Shown: positions 16,710-26,472, counted from the first letter of the stretch. The stretch is 64,000 nucleotides of DNA from Bacillus thuringiensis (GCF_014932895.1 NZ_JACYOF010000002.1:310001-374000), one strand, 5' to 3'. A program made the numbers and translations. The notes: generated from the sequence alone by a model not told the origin.

Positions 16710-17744
16710 TTAATTCTTTAACTGTTCTTTACTCCAGATTAGTACATCCTCTGTCACCCTTAAACATAATAATGCATCGCTTAATGTGGTTTTTTCCGGA
16801 TATAATACGCCGCCGATTTTAGGTGCTTCTGCAGTGTGTGCTCCTAAATCTGACGTAAGTGTATATAAGCTGTATATAAGACTAAATCTAGGATATTTAA
16901 ATTCATTAGATCCTTCAAAAACAATTTTATTATTGGCACTACCTTGCACAATATTATTGGGTGCAGGTACATTTTGAATGTTTGTATCTGTACTTATTTT
17001 TTGTAGTCCTTTAGTCCATGATCTATTACCATCATTCTTATAGTGGCTAAAAAATCCTGTAATAATATTTCTGCAATTAGATATACAAGAAATAGAGTTA
17101 CCAGCAATATAATTTTCAATAGCTTCTTGATAAAGCTTTGCAACAGCTGGATAGTTATTATCTAACCATTCTACTAGTATCGATGTATTTCTTAAAACTT
17201 GATTCGATTGCTCTGTAAAAGGTTTTAAATATAGCCTACCCTCTTTATAATAGATATCCAGATTTAATACATTTAAATTATTTTTCAATAGGTGAAAATC
17301 ACTTATTGCATTTTTTATGATAAACTTCTCGCATTCTTCATAAGTTCTTTCTTTAAATAAATCCCCTATAGGATTATAGCTTCTTTGATACTTTTTCGGT
17401 AAAAATACTACACAGGCATCATCAAATAAATCTTCTATTTTGATTTCTTCAACTATGTTTCCCATTAATAGGATAAATTCTTCTGCATTATCTCCGTTTT
17501 GATACACTTCATGTAGGATTGTTTTTATAGCTGAATAAAATTGTTCAAAATACGGATTCTCATTTTTAAAACCAGCATTAAAATAATATGGCTCTAGCGA
17601 TGAGCTATAATTTCTATAGATTGACGATTGACCAGCATTTGAAAGTACTCTGTCCCATTTAGAATTATCATTTGTTTTTATGATACTTTGGTTAGTTATT
17701 ACTGTAGCAATTTTTGATAAAGCAATTACTTCTAATCGATCCAT
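16710..17744 (-). CDS. Hypothetical 344-aa cargo protein, possible HEPN/Abi-type
   Basis: The family was not recognised with confidence. The C-terminal half has YQEAIENYIAGNSISCISNC followed by RNIITGFFSHY, then LYTLTSDLGAHT and a final helix DALLCLRVTEDVLIW. The helix order and the GAH motif resemble the C-terminal domains of abortive-infection proteins and degenerate HEPN domains, but the RX4H arginine is not in place. The N-terminal 180 residues match nothing known to me. It starts after AGGGGAA, 24 bp downstream of an HTH gene, so the two form one operon. A toxin or effector role controlled by the HTH partner is an inference. Confidence 0.55.
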   Translation of the reverse strand: MDRLEVIALSKIATVITNQSIIKTNDNSKWDRVLSNAGQSSIYRNYSSSLEPYYFNAGFKNENPYFEQFYSAIKTILHEVYQNGDNAEEFILLMGNIVEEIKIEDLFDDACVVFLPKKYQRSYNPIGDLFKERTYEECEKFIIKNAISDFHLLKNNLNVLNLDIYYKEGRLYLKPFTEQSNQVLRNTSILVEWLDNNYPAVAKLYQEAIENYIAGNSISCISNCRNIITGFFSHYKNDGNRSWTKGLQKISTDTNIQNVPAPNNIVQGSANNKIVFEGSNEFKYPRFSLIYSLYTLTSDLGAHTAEAPKIGGVLYPEKTTLSDALLCLRVTEDVLIWSKEQLKN

Positions 17745-17768
17745 AAAATTCCCCTCTATCTTTAATTT

Positions 17769-18155
17769 TCATACTAAATTTACTATTCCCTGTCTCTCTA
17801 TCCATTTATCCAACTTACCTTTTGTTTCTTCATTCAACCTTTTTCGCTTTCCTGATAACATCCTAGAAAGTGCAGAATAGGAAATCTCAATTTCTTTTGC
17901 CAACTCACGTATACTTTTATTATTTTTCTCTTTATACATGTTCATCTTTTCAATATAGAACTCAATCCTATTGGGGTTATCTTGATTCAATATACTAATT
18001 TTATCCTCCACAATAGCTGGTTGTTTTTCTTCTATCTCAATAATAAACGGTACCTGCTGCTTATTTTTCTTAGAAATAAGCTCTTGTTGCAATTTCACCA
18101 GCTCGTTTGTAGGAGAAATAATTACATTTAGTTTTGCTAATATTTTTCCAACCAA
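17769..18155 (-). CDS. HTH (XRE-type) regulator of the 344-aa cargo gene
   Basis: This 128-aa protein ends in a helix-turn-helix region (RELAKEIEISYSALSRMLSG, about residues 83-102) of the XRE/phage-repressor kind, followed by a basic KRKRL segment. The N-terminal 60 residues are lysine-rich with no recognised domain. The start is TTG at 18155, placed by an AAGGGGA ribosome site 5 nt away, with a TATAAT hexamer immediately upstream. It is followed after 24 bp by the 344-aa gene. It most likely represses this two-gene unit, as in many defence or toxin-antitoxin operons. Confidence 0.7.
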   Translation of the reverse strand: MVGKILAKLNVIISPTNELVKLQQELISKKNKQQVPFIIEIEEKQPAIVEDKISILNQDNPNRIEFYIEKMNMYKEKNNKSIRELAKEIEISYSALSRMLSGKRKRLNEETKGKLDKWIERQGIVNLV

Positions 18156-18358
18156 TTTTTCCCCTTACAATTATACCATTTAGATAATAACAATGATGGT
18201 TGTTTCTTGACGTAAATTCTATACACGCCAAGTTAACATATGAGTATTTTCAATTTGCCAAGAAGGTCCGCCTTATAAGTCGTATATTGACTATCTAATC
18301 TAATATTTTATTTTAATCACAACTCTTTCATGAAACGAAGACTACTCACTAGTCTAAA

Positions 18359-18395
18359 TCTCTATTTTATTACATTAGAAATGTAACAATAGAGA
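18359..18395. other. Long imperfect hairpin in cargo intergenic DNA
   Basis: TCTCTATT...TTACATT AGA AATGTAA...AATAGAGA folds into two stacked stems with a small bulge. It lies between the HTH gene and the internal right-end copy. It has no T tract, so it is not an obvious terminator. Confidence 0.45.
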
Positions 18396-18466
18396 AACTT
18401 AATTAAACTAACGCTGTTCAGTCTAAAACATTTTTTAAATCAAACATCAATATAAAAACATAAAAT

Positions 18467-18584
18467 AAAAAAGCAGGGCATCAAATTACCATGCTTTTTT
18501 ACAAAAGTTTAAAATTTATACTTTTTCCGCCCTAACTTGTTACAGAACCTTTTACCCAGTAAAGAATTTTTTTATTTGTTGACA
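18467..18584. repeat. Internal cryptic transposon right end with terminator module
   Basis: A hairpin (AAAAAGCAGGG / CCATGCTTTTT) is followed by CCCTAACTTGTTACAGAACC, one TnsB-type site AGTAAAGAATTTTTTTAT (18558-18575), and the 9-nt tip TTGTTGACA ending at 18584. This is the same order as the real right end (30593-30743) but with one site instead of three. It ends 18 bp before the tniQ stop. The next five bases, ACCTT, do not match the CCACT duplication. Confidence 0.7.
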
Positions 18585-18601
18585 ACCTTATATCATGTTT
18601 A

Positions 18602-20509
18602 TTAAAAACCTTGATGTAGCTTATTATGAGATTCGACTTCTTCTTCTAGATAATTTTCAACTTCTGGTTTCACTCTACAATAAAGACTCGCTAATTCTTT
18701 TATCTTAGGAACAGTAACCATTTGGGCACTGAATTTATTATCTAATAAATGTTTAATCCTTCTTTTCTGAAAGTCCTCCTTGGTTTCTATAACAGAATCT
18801 ACATATTCTCTAAATAACGGATAATTATCCCCTTTTCTTATTAATAAATCAATAGATATTCCTATTTGAGTTAAAAGAGCGCTTTTTGTGATTTTCTGTA
18901 ATGCCCCCTTTTCGCTCTCAAATACAGCCCAGTCTGAGATAACCCCTTGAGCGGCCTGCAATAATTTATTGTCCATTTTTATATAGTACTGATTACTATT
19001 TCTCTGCTTCCATCTTATAGGTGGCAAATGTTTCTCCAACCATGACTTATCATGCTTTTGTATCCAAGAGAATGCTGCTCGGTTTAAAGCTTTTAGTTGA
19101 GTACGCTTAAGGTTAGGATTCTCGGTAAAAATAATTTCCCACTCTTCTTTATACTTTTTGGTTTTTTCTTCATTGGAAAGTTCCTTAATTCTTCCCGTGG
19201 GTCGATTATTTATATTTTGTTTACCACTAAACATTTGTTTTTTTATACTCCTCACTGTCGGACAGCTCATCTTTGTAATGCGACTAATTTCTCTGACAGA
19301 TAAATTTCGAGATAATAATTTTTGGAATCCATTGTTCCATATATTCCCTCTTTCAATTATACGTAAAGAGAATTTAGTAATCTCTAGAGGTGTTTGTTCA
19401 GGCAAAATCAATCTATATTTAAATCCGCAATTACATGTAAAATCACCTTGTAATCTCCTATAAGCCATGTGCGTATCAGTTTCTAAAGTTTCTACACACT
19501 CTTCTAAATAATGGTCTGCCAAAGGATTCATACAAATCCACGGACCTGAACCAAACGGTTGATAAATGTAATCATTTTCATAAAATTCTCTTACACTACC
19601 GCATAACAAACGCATTATCAATATGTGCCTTACTGGATGTAAATATCTAATCCTATGCTTCTCTGTAATATATCGCACCCAAGATAAAGGATTATCAGGA
19701 CTTAAATATGAATTAAATAAATCTAAAATTTCTTTGGGATAAAAATCTAATATCTTTTCTGCTAACAAATATTTTCTCTTAACTATTGGATGACCAATCC
19801 CATGAATTTTTAAAAGTTCCATATATTTATCATAATAATACTGATGTGGGTGAACTGTTAAATTCTCACTAAACAAATACTCAATATCCTTAGCAATATC
19901 TAGTAAAATTTCAAATGATTTGTCACTGACCTGTATTTCTTCTACATTTGAATCCACATCATTGATATTAGGCATAATAAATTTATTAAATTCCTTTTTG
20001 AGATTATTTCTAGGGAGCTTGGTTAAACAAACCTTATGCTTTGTGCAAACTAACACCCCTGACACCTGATGAAATCTATTCCAGAAACCTTCTCCATACG
20101 TTTCAAATTGATCTTTCAAACATTTTTTACAATAATATAAGTGCTCTTTTCTCTTTACATCGTCAGCAAGTTCTCGAATTACACGCGTTGAATATAAAGA
20201 TTTATCCTGTCCCTTGACCTTAAGTAGAACATTATGATAATTATCCACTTCCATAAATTGGCGAAAGAAAGGTAATATAGAATGTTTTTCTATAAAATAG
20301 TCTGCAGTTAGACCCTTAGATACATCTTTTAGTTTTTCTACGATTAAATCAATTCCATTAGGAACATCAACATCAAATTTTTTTGCATTACTTCCCAATA
20401 ATCTTAGTAGCGTTTCACGTTTAGATTTATGTCCAGAGTGATAATGATAACGAGCTATAATACTATAAAATAACTCATTTTCGTATGGAGTTGGAAAATA
20501 ACAAATCAT
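18602..20509 (-). CDS. tnsD: TniQ/TnsD family target-selection protein
   Basis: This 635-aa protein starts with the TniQ signature (ICYFPTPYENELFYSIIARY). A CCCH zinc site follows: Cys127 and Cys130 (YYCKKC), Cys155 and His158 (VCTKH). A second FTCNCGFKYRL motif lies near residue 365, and a C-terminal HTH reads LSVREISRITKMSCPTVRS. TnsD-type proteins bind the 3' end of a chromosomal gene and recruit TnsC. Because this element sits at the topB stop codon, the topB 3' end is the likely target. The length is above the 508 aa of Tn7 TnsD, giving extra C-terminal DNA-binding sequence. It follows tnsC after a 160-bp gap, unlike the overlapping tnsABC. Confidence 0.9.
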   Translation of the reverse strand: MICYFPTPYENELFYSIIARYHYHSGHKSKRETLLRLLGSNAKKFDVDVPNGIDLIVEKLKDVSKGLTADYFIEKHSILPFFRQFMEVDNYHNVLLKVKGQDKSLYSTRVIRELADDVKRKEHLYYCKKCLKDQFETYGEGFWNRFHQVSGVLVCTKHKVCLTKLPRNNLKKEFNKFIMPNINDVDSNVEEIQVSDKSFEILLDIAKDIEYLFSENLTVHPHQYYYDKYMELLKIHGIGHPIVKRKYLLAEKILDFYPKEILDLFNSYLSPDNPLSWVRYITEKHRIRYLHPVRHILIMRLLCGSVREFYENDYIYQPFGSGPWICMNPLADHYLEECVETLETDTHMAYRRLQGDFTCNCGFKYRLILPEQTPLEITKFSLRIIERGNIWNNGFQKLLSRNLSVREISRITKMSCPTVRSIKKQMFSGKQNINNRPTGRIKELSNEEKTKKYKEEWEIIFTENPNLKRTQLKALNRAAFSWIQKHDKSWLEKHLPPIRWKQRNSNQYYIKMDNKLLQAAQGVISDWAVFESEKGALQKITKSALLTQIGISIDLLIRKGDNYPLFREYVDSVIETKEDFQKRRIKHLLDNKFSAQMVTVPKIKELASLYCRVKPEVENYLEEEVESHNKLHQGF

Positions 20510-20669
20510 AATAACTCCTTTCTAATAGCACTTTCAAACTTTTTCTTGTTAACTTATTTACAAATTAGTTGTATCCTACACTTAATAATTGAGAATTTAT
20601 GTTCAATTCTTTAAAAATTATTCAATACATAAGTTTTAACTTTGATCCAAAATTAATTTTTTGCTTTAA

Positions 20670-22208
20670 TTAAACTTTTTCATTCTGTATGTTTTCTTCT
20701 AATCCATATGTTAAAGCCAGCGATGCTGATTGCTGCAATAAAAATTTAAAGCTTTTCTTTTCTCCATATTCCTCTAATACTTTTTCAACAGAAACTTTAG
20801 CAACTTCGTAGTCTATTTCCATATTTTGCAACTTTTGAATAATCCTTATATCTAAGTCATCTTTAGAATTTTGACTACACGGGGCTTCTTGCTGCTCTAA
20901 AAAATAGTTCACATTGACTATGTTAGTTACTTCGTTCAATCCAGAATCTAATGTATCATCTAGTGTACTCAATACTATATCTTCATACCTTGCCATATTA
21001 GATTTTTTTCCTGTTTTCATTGCCTTAAGAACCGGTTGAAGTGACTTTAAATAATTTTCAGAAACTCGTTTAATGATAGTAGGTGTTATGACTTCCTTTT
21101 TCTTTTTCATGGTTTCCATTTGTACAAGCATAAATAACTTGACTGCAATTGCAATAATTCCTTGGCTGTACTCATACATTACTTTACTTAATTCAGGAGT
21201 CAACTCTGTATACTCTCGATTCCATTGATAGCGCCATAACCCTTTTAACAACAACACCCATTCTCTATCCGTTTCTCTATGATGCATCCAAATTAAATCC
21301 CCTTGGCCACACATTCTTCGGATCTGTCTCAATGCTCTTTTATACAACACTTCTGTTTTTGGTGTCCCAATAAATATGATCGGGATTTTGCATGTATTAT
21401 TTAAAGTAACAAAGAAATTCAGCATTATTTCTTCACCTTGACTTTTGGCTATACTTAGATGTTGAATTTCATCCACAATCAATACTCCAATGCCATGTTT
21501 TACTATATGACTTTGCATAGCTACAATAAGTCTAGAAACAGTAACACGCGACTTAAATATTTCTTGTGTATATTGCGTTCCTAACACACTGTCGAGTTTT
21601 TTAAAAAATGCTCCTATTAAACCTTTCAGTGTACCATCATGAGGACAATCTATTTTTAAATAAACAACTTGCTTTCTAATAAACGGTCGATTTTTATATT
21701 CTGTATGTTGAATTACCTGGGGATAAGTAGAGAGCAATCTACTTAAACTTCTTGATTTTCCAATACCTGAAGTTCCAATTATCATAAAGCCTTCTCCAGA
21801 CACTTCATCACTATTTGTTAAAGGCATTTCACCTTTTTGTAAATTATCGTATATTTGCCTGAGCAATAATTTTTCTTCTTTATTCATAGGATTTCTATAT
21901 AAATACCCTTGTCTAAGAGCTCTATCAAACAAATTGTAAAGAGCCATCTGTCTGCCATATGGTTGAAAAAAACTGTTTAAGCGCATTACATAATGATAAC
22001 GTAACTCTTTTGAATGCGATCTTTCATCTTTATTAAAGTGTGGATAAACCACTAAGGCTTTGTATAGATTTTCAGTACTTAGTATCGGAGGTAAAGTCTC
22101 CAGGAACGGATTTCCTTCATACTCTTTAATTTGTTGAGGTAAGTACACTGCCCCGGGATGAAAACAAGCTTCTTCTATGTAGTTATAACTAACCATTTTC
22201 TTCTCCAT
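20670..22208 (-). CDS. tnsC: Transposition AAA+ ATPase TnsC
   Basis: This 512-aa protein is the AAA+ regulator that links target selection (TniQ/TnsD) to the TnsAB transposase. Walker A is GTSGIGKS (residues 145-152), Walker B is GVLIVDEIQHL with Asp246-Glu247, and sensor 1 is IPIIFIGTPKT. The first 80 residues (ACFHPGAVYLPQQIKEYEGN) match the N-terminal extension of Tn7-type TnsC proteins. The gene overlaps tnsB by 20 bp, so the two are translationally coupled. The start follows GGAGGG inside tnsB. Confidence 0.93.
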   Translation of the reverse strand: MEKKMVSYNYIEEACFHPGAVYLPQQIKEYEGNPFLETLPPILSTENLYKALVVYPHFNKDERSHSKELRYHYVMRLNSFFQPYGRQMALYNLFDRALRQGYLYRNPMNKEEKLLLRQIYDNLQKGEMPLTNSDEVSGEGFMIIGTSGIGKSRSLSRLLSTYPQVIQHTEYKNRPFIRKQVVYLKIDCPHDGTLKGLIGAFFKKLDSVLGTQYTQEIFKSRVTVSRLIVAMQSHIVKHGIGVLIVDEIQHLSIAKSQGEEIMLNFFVTLNNTCKIPIIFIGTPKTEVLYKRALRQIRRMCGQGDLIWMHHRETDREWVLLLKGLWRYQWNREYTELTPELSKVMYEYSQGIIAIAVKLFMLVQMETMKKKKEVITPTIIKRVSENYLKSLQPVLKAMKTGKKSNMARYEDIVLSTLDDTLDSGLNEVTNIVNVNYFLEQQEAPCSQNSKDDLDIRIIQKLQNMEIDYEVAKVSVEKVLEEYGEKKSFKFLLQQSASLALTYGLEENIQNEKV

Positions 22209-24375
22209 AGTTTCCCTCCTCCATTAGTCTCTCATATAGTGATAGTTGCTCTATCTCATATTCATTTAATTCCATATCTTCTTGTTCACATCCTAAGGCA
22301 AGTTTCCTATTACATAACTTCTCACCCTTTTCTTCTTTATCCTCAATTAAAAACGCCTCTTGTGGTTGACGCTCATAGTTATCTTCTGTTCTTCTTTCTC
22401 TAATATTTTTTATTTTTTCCGTATTACTTTCTTCAAATATCGGTATAATACTTTTTGTTCGTTGCTCTGCATCAGCAACAACCTCTTCCACCCTAGACTG
22501 ATAAGTTAATTTTCTTTCTAAATCCTCTTTTATCTTAACCTGCTTTAATTCTCTTTCTGTGTTTTGTAGATATTCTATTTCACTTAAACTTTTGCCATAA
22601 TACGCGCTAGTCCTGTCCATTTCACAAGCTATGTAGTCGCCCTCGTTTTCATCTTTAATATAAATAAACGTCATATTCCTCGGATCAAAAAGTAACCTAA
22701 TTTTCCATCCTTTATTTCTAGCTTTTTCAAACCAATGTTCTTGTATTGCTTTTGTACACGTATATCTCATGTTTTTATATCTAATCCCTGAACCAGAAAC
22801 CCTTCCTACATCTACTGACATAAAAGCAAATTTTAATTCTTCCTTTGGAAATTCTCCTAAGACACCTGAGCATTTTTCAATTCCCCAATTCCAAATATTA
22901 TTTGGAGTAGGAATTACTTGATCTCTTAACATTGCTTCACTTAATTCATAGTGTTTAAGGATTTTTTGATTATGCATTCTTATATATTCAATAATGATTT
23001 TGCGAATATCTTGAATTGTAAGAACTGCCTTTAGACGGTAATCTGGCGCCCCTCGTTTCCCAAAGTTTTTTTCAACGTATCCTGGTAATAATGGTTTAGC
23101 ATTCTGTTGGAGAAGCCCCAATGCACGCTCTACAATGCCTTTCAAATCAGCTCTATATGGAGGGGTATTTTCAAGACGAATATTAATTCTATTTGCTAGC
23201 TTTTGGGCTTCTTTTCCCATTAATTCTCCTCGATCGGCTAATAGTGCTGCTGGCAAATTAGATGCTATCCATTCACCCGGTTCAATTGAGACCCCCAGAT
23301 TTTTGCAATATTCTTCTTTATCACTAACGGCACAATAAAGCGCTAATCTGGCCATCTCTAGTGACGCAGATCTAGTATCTACATGAAAACCAACTATCAT
23401 TCTGCTAAATACATCAACTACAAGATATAAAGTTGGTCGGCCTATGATTGCGTTAAAATTATTCGAAGATACAACATAGACGTCTGCAATTGTAGAATCA
23501 ATTTGATATAAACTACCTGGTCCATAAACATAATCGTTTGATTTCCCTAGGATAGCTCTTTGAGTTAAATTATGTTCTTTTTCCCCTAAACGTTTTATTG
23601 ATACCTTATGTGAACTGGTTAATTTTTTGGCCCAATAAACAAATTGAGCATACGAAGGTGGATTTGCATCTTTTTTAAACTTTAATATAATTTCCCCACC
23701 AAAATTTTCCTTAATCATAAAATTTTCCGCTAAAAATCTCTCGTATGTATAGCGAAGTGAATTTTCTTTTTGATTCATATAGTATTTTTGAAACGCATTA
23801 ACGATAAGTTTTTTTACCTGCTGAGTTATATTAATACCTTCTCCATGAATTTCTTTATCTTTTTTTGGTCTACCAACTTTTATATGTCCAAGAATCTTTT
23901 CTTTTCCTTTTCCACCACAATTTTTATAATTAGCAACTATTGCTCCTTTATTTTGACCATTTTTCCAATACATTCTTAATAACTTATATAGAGTTGGTTT
24001 TGTGTGTCCTTGCTCAATATATGGTTTTAAAATTCTTCCTCTTGCCTTGCTGTCAAATATAGCTGGAATATTCTCTTCTGATAGTAACCGTTGAATTAAG
24101 TTCCAACTTTTTTCTATTCGTACCCTTTGTGACGCATTTAACTCCTCCTCCATATATAACTTATAATAAGGATCTGACAGACTTACTCTAATCATGTCAT
24201 TTTGAATATCACTTATAATATCAAGTACATTTACCTTGATAGGAAGAGCATTGCTATCATTTAAAGAAAAAATATACATGACTTCTTGTTTAGAATCTAT
24301 CCATAAAACTCTATAGTAGATTTTATCTTTATCTGTATATTCTTCCAAAATCATATTATGGTATAAAATGGTCAT
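22189..24375 (-). CDS. tnsB: DDE transposase TnsB
   Basis: This 728-aa RNase H-fold transposase joins the 3' ends to target DNA and binds the repeated 18-bp end sites. The catalytic triad is Asp293 (LYQIDSTIAD), Asp381 (LLADRGELMG) and Glu416 (GIVERALG). The spacings of 88 and 35 equal those of Tn7 TnsB (Asp273, Asp361, Glu396). N-terminal HTH regions precede it, and a charged C-terminal tail (about 600-728), probably the TnsC-interacting part, follows. It overlaps tnsA by 20 bp and tnsC by 20 bp. The start follows AAGGAGG. Confidence 0.94.
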   Translation of the reverse strand: MTILYHNMILEEYTDKDKIYYRVLWIDSKQEVMYIFSLNDSNALPIKVNVLDIISDIQNDMIRVSLSDPYYKLYMEEELNASQRVRIEKSWNLIQRLLSEENIPAIFDSKARGRILKPYIEQGHTKPTLYKLLRMYWKNGQNKGAIVANYKNCGGKGKEKILGHIKVGRPKKDKEIHGEGINITQQVKKLIVNAFQKYYMNQKENSLRYTYERFLAENFMIKENFGGEIILKFKKDANPPSYAQFVYWAKKLTSSHKVSIKRLGEKEHNLTQRAILGKSNDYVYGPGSLYQIDSTIADVYVVSSNNFNAIIGRPTLYLVVDVFSRMIVGFHVDTRSASLEMARLALYCAVSDKEEYCKNLGVSIEPGEWIASNLPAALLADRGELMGKEAQKLANRINIRLENTPPYRADLKGIVERALGLLQQNAKPLLPGYVEKNFGKRGAPDYRLKAVLTIQDIRKIIIEYIRMHNQKILKHYELSEAMLRDQVIPTPNNIWNWGIEKCSGVLGEFPKEELKFAFMSVDVGRVSGSGIRYKNMRYTCTKAIQEHWFEKARNKGWKIRLLFDPRNMTFIYIKDENEGDYIACEMDRTSAYYGKSLSEIEYLQNTERELKQVKIKEDLERKLTYQSRVEEVVADAEQRTKSIIPIFEESNTEKIKNIRERRTEDNYERQPQEAFLIEDKEEKGEKLCNRKLALGCEQEDMELNEYEIEQLSLYERLMEEGNYGEENG

Positions 24376-25192
24376 AGAAGGCCTCCTTATCTACATAAAA
24401 ATCATCCCTATCTAACATGTGCATTTTAAAATCTTGTTGTAAGTCAATCTTTATAACATGGTGAAAAACTAAAAAGTTAAAGAATGTTAGTGCTGTTCCA
24501 TTCTTTAAAAGGTTTTCTCTTGTAAAGACTTCTAAAGATTGTTCAAGACATAAAGTAGATTCGTTTAGATAAATAATAAATTTTTCTAGTAAGTGAATCA
24601 TTTCTTTGGTTAACATAGAATAACTCATAACTATATTTGCACTTCTAATTCTTTTTAAATTATTAACAAGAGGAAGAGGTACGTCTCGCTCAGTTATAAT
24701 TCCCCAATCTATATTTTTTTGTTTCCAATAACAACGTTCAATTTCAAATTTTTCCTGAACACGCTTTTTTTCTAATTCAATTGATGGTTTTACTGTTCTT
24801 GCAATTATTTTTTCACAATTTCTTTGATTTATAGTGATTATAAAATCTGTACTCATGATATAAGGTGTATCACTTCTACTATCTGTTGGATATTTAATAT
24901 TCTTTTCCTTTGCAATCTCCATTGCTAATTCTAAATCAAGTAGTGGATATTGCTCCCGAATATCAATAACATGCTTTGAGTAATCTAACAGCAAAAAATA
25001 GTTGTACTCAAGATGAGATAAGAAATGATGCATTCTTTTGGTTTTAACTCCTAACTCCCTACACACAGTACCGTTTGAAGGAAAGTCATTTACCGTTATC
25101 CAAGGGAGATATTCAGAACGTTCTCCTAGTCCTCTCCCTTCATCAATCCATTTTTCCATCTTTTTCCACGTCCATATTCTTCCTCTCTTCAC
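24356..25192 (-). CDS. tnsA: TnsA endonuclease
   Basis: This 278-aa protein cuts the 5' ends of the transposon so that it leaves by cut-and-paste. It has a restriction-endonuclease-like fold with the expected residues Glu62 (HLEYNYF), Asp116 (IMSTDFI) and Lys135 (RTVKPS), close to Glu63, Asp114 and Lys132 of Tn7 TnsA. The C-terminal winged-helix domain begins around WGIITERDVPLP. Translation starts at GTG with an AGAGGG site. It is the first gene of the tnsABC unit. Its presence implies true cut-and-paste rather than cointegrate movement. Confidence 0.92.
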   Translation of the reverse strand: MKRGRIWTWKKMEKWIDEGRGLGERSEYLPWITVNDFPSNGTVCRELGVKTKRMHHFLSHLEYNYFLLLDYSKHVIDIREQYPLLDLELAMEIAKEKNIKYPTDSRSDTPYIMSTDFIITINQRNCEKIIARTVKPSIELEKKRVQEKFEIERCYWKQKNIDWGIITERDVPLPLVNNLKRIRSANIVMSYSMLTKEMIHLLEKFIIYLNESTLCLEQSLEVFTRENLLKNGTALTFFNFLVFHHVIKIDLQQDFKMHMLDRDDFYVDKEAFYDHFIP

Positions 25193-25388
25193 GACTTAAT
25201 CGCCCTCTCGTAGTAAAAGTTATTACTAGGATTAACAATATACTAAATATTGAAACATTTAACTCTAAAATGAAAGAACACTCAACTCATTAATGCTGAA
25301 CAGTAGATCTCAAATCGCTCTAATTTAGCTTTAGAATATAGTTTGATTCAAAGTAGCACAAGAAGGATTATAATACAGTAAATAAAAA
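25193..25388. other. Promoter region of the tnsABC unit
   Basis: AT-rich gap between tnsA and the terminator of the next cargo gene. It should hold the tns promoter. No TnsB-type end site was found here, unlike in Tn7, where tnsA begins near the right end. Confidence 0.45.
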
Positions 25389-25425
25389 GAAATCCTTTGG
25401 AACAAATTGTGTTCCAAAGGATTTC
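25389..25425 (-). terminator. Terminator of the second Apea-like HEPN gene
   Basis: Perfect 16-bp stem GAAATCCTTTGGAACA / TGTTCCAAAGGATTTC with a 5-nt loop, followed by T-rich sequence. Confidence 0.85.
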
Positions 25426-25494
25426 TCTATTTATATTATTAATTTAATTTTTATAAAAACGATTGACTAAAACGTAATATTAAAATATTAATTT

Positions 25495-26472
25495 TCAAAC
25501 TCTCAAATGTTTCTTTAATTCATTTCTTTTATTTTCCAATTCATCATATGTATAAATTTCTAACGCAACAACAACCTCTACATATCTAATTATTAAACCT
25601 GTTACTTTAAACAGTTCTTTTAGTACTTGTGATTTATCCGCATACAGTTCATATATATTTTTTCCGTTATGTACAATCTCTGTTCGTTTACATTGGGACA
25701 AATCCCTTATATATTCCGACAACTCATTATAGTGCGTTTTGTCTCTTGCTATAAATGGTAATATCTTAGGCTTAACTTTACCATAAGTTAACATTTTATC
25801 TTTATCTGCAAGCATTTCTATAGTTGTCATTAAATATATAAAAGCTGCATTTAAATTAGTCATATACATTGCTTCATTAATCCTAGTTAGAGCCGCTCTA
25901 CAATTTAAATAAACTTCATCTGTTCTTTCGCTGAATACACATTTCCAATCAATGTCTTTTGAATTGCTGGCACTTGGTTCATTAGATGGCATAAGACCTA
26001 TACCTTTTTGAAACATAAGCGTTACTTCTCCGGGTACTATTTTAAAACTATTTGATTCGTTATCCCATTTATATATTGTTTTAAATCCATCTGGTACAAA
26101 ACCTGGAAGACCTGGCAAAGTATCGAAATTTCCTATTTGACAATCAGTTAATCGGAAATAATCTAATGTTCTATCAACTTTTTCGCATATTCTATCAATT
26201 AATATAGATGCCTCTTTAATGTCTTGATAATTAAGGTTTTCATAATTCATAATAGCAATAGTAGTATTAGTCATTACAATTTGATTAGATTCATTAAATA
26301 TATTTATATAACCTTGTATTTTCTCAAATTCTGCTTTAGTTATTGAATCTGTGAAGGATAAATCGCTATTTTCTGCTTGCGTATACGGTGGACTAAAATA
26401 AATATTCCCTAATTTAAAAACAGACTCTATAACAAGGTTTGTAATAGGAACCATGCATAGGTTCGAATCCAT
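25495..26472 (-). CDS. Apea-like HEPN protein, 325 aa
   Basis: The C-terminal half is an Apea-like HEPN domain: NAAFIYLMTTIEMLADKD is the conserved helix, and LSQCKRTEIVHNGK holds RX4H (Arg263, His268). The N-terminal 170 residues have no recognised family; the ApeA N-terminal region is thought to sense the trigger. ApeA-type proteins are abortive-infection RNases activated by phage. The gene is transcribed alone, with a GGAGTGG ribosome site and its own strong terminator, upstream of the tns operon. It is a distant paralog of the frameshifted Apea-like gene at 15.7-16.7 kb. Confidence 0.75.
   Translation of the reverse strand: MDSNLCMVPITNLVIESVFKLGNIYFSPPYTQAENSDLSFTDSITKAEFEKIQGYINIFNESNQIVMTNTTIAIMNYENLNYQDIKEASILIDRICEKVDRTLDYFRLTDCQIGNFDTLPGLPGFVPDGFKTIYKWDNESNSFKIVPGEVTLMFQKGIGLMPSNEPSASNSKDIDWKCVFSERTDEVYLNCRAALTRINEAMYMTNLNAAFIYLMTTIEMLADKDKMLTYGKVKPKILPFIARDKTHYNELSEYIRDLSQCKRTEIVHNGKNIYELYADKSQVLKELFKVTGLIIRYVEVVVALEIYTYDELENKRNELKKHLRV

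Noticed and set aside
18585-18602. A separate left end for the tns unit next to the internal right end
   Set aside because: Only 18 bp lie between the internal tip and the tniQ stop, with no TnsB-type site and no CCACT.
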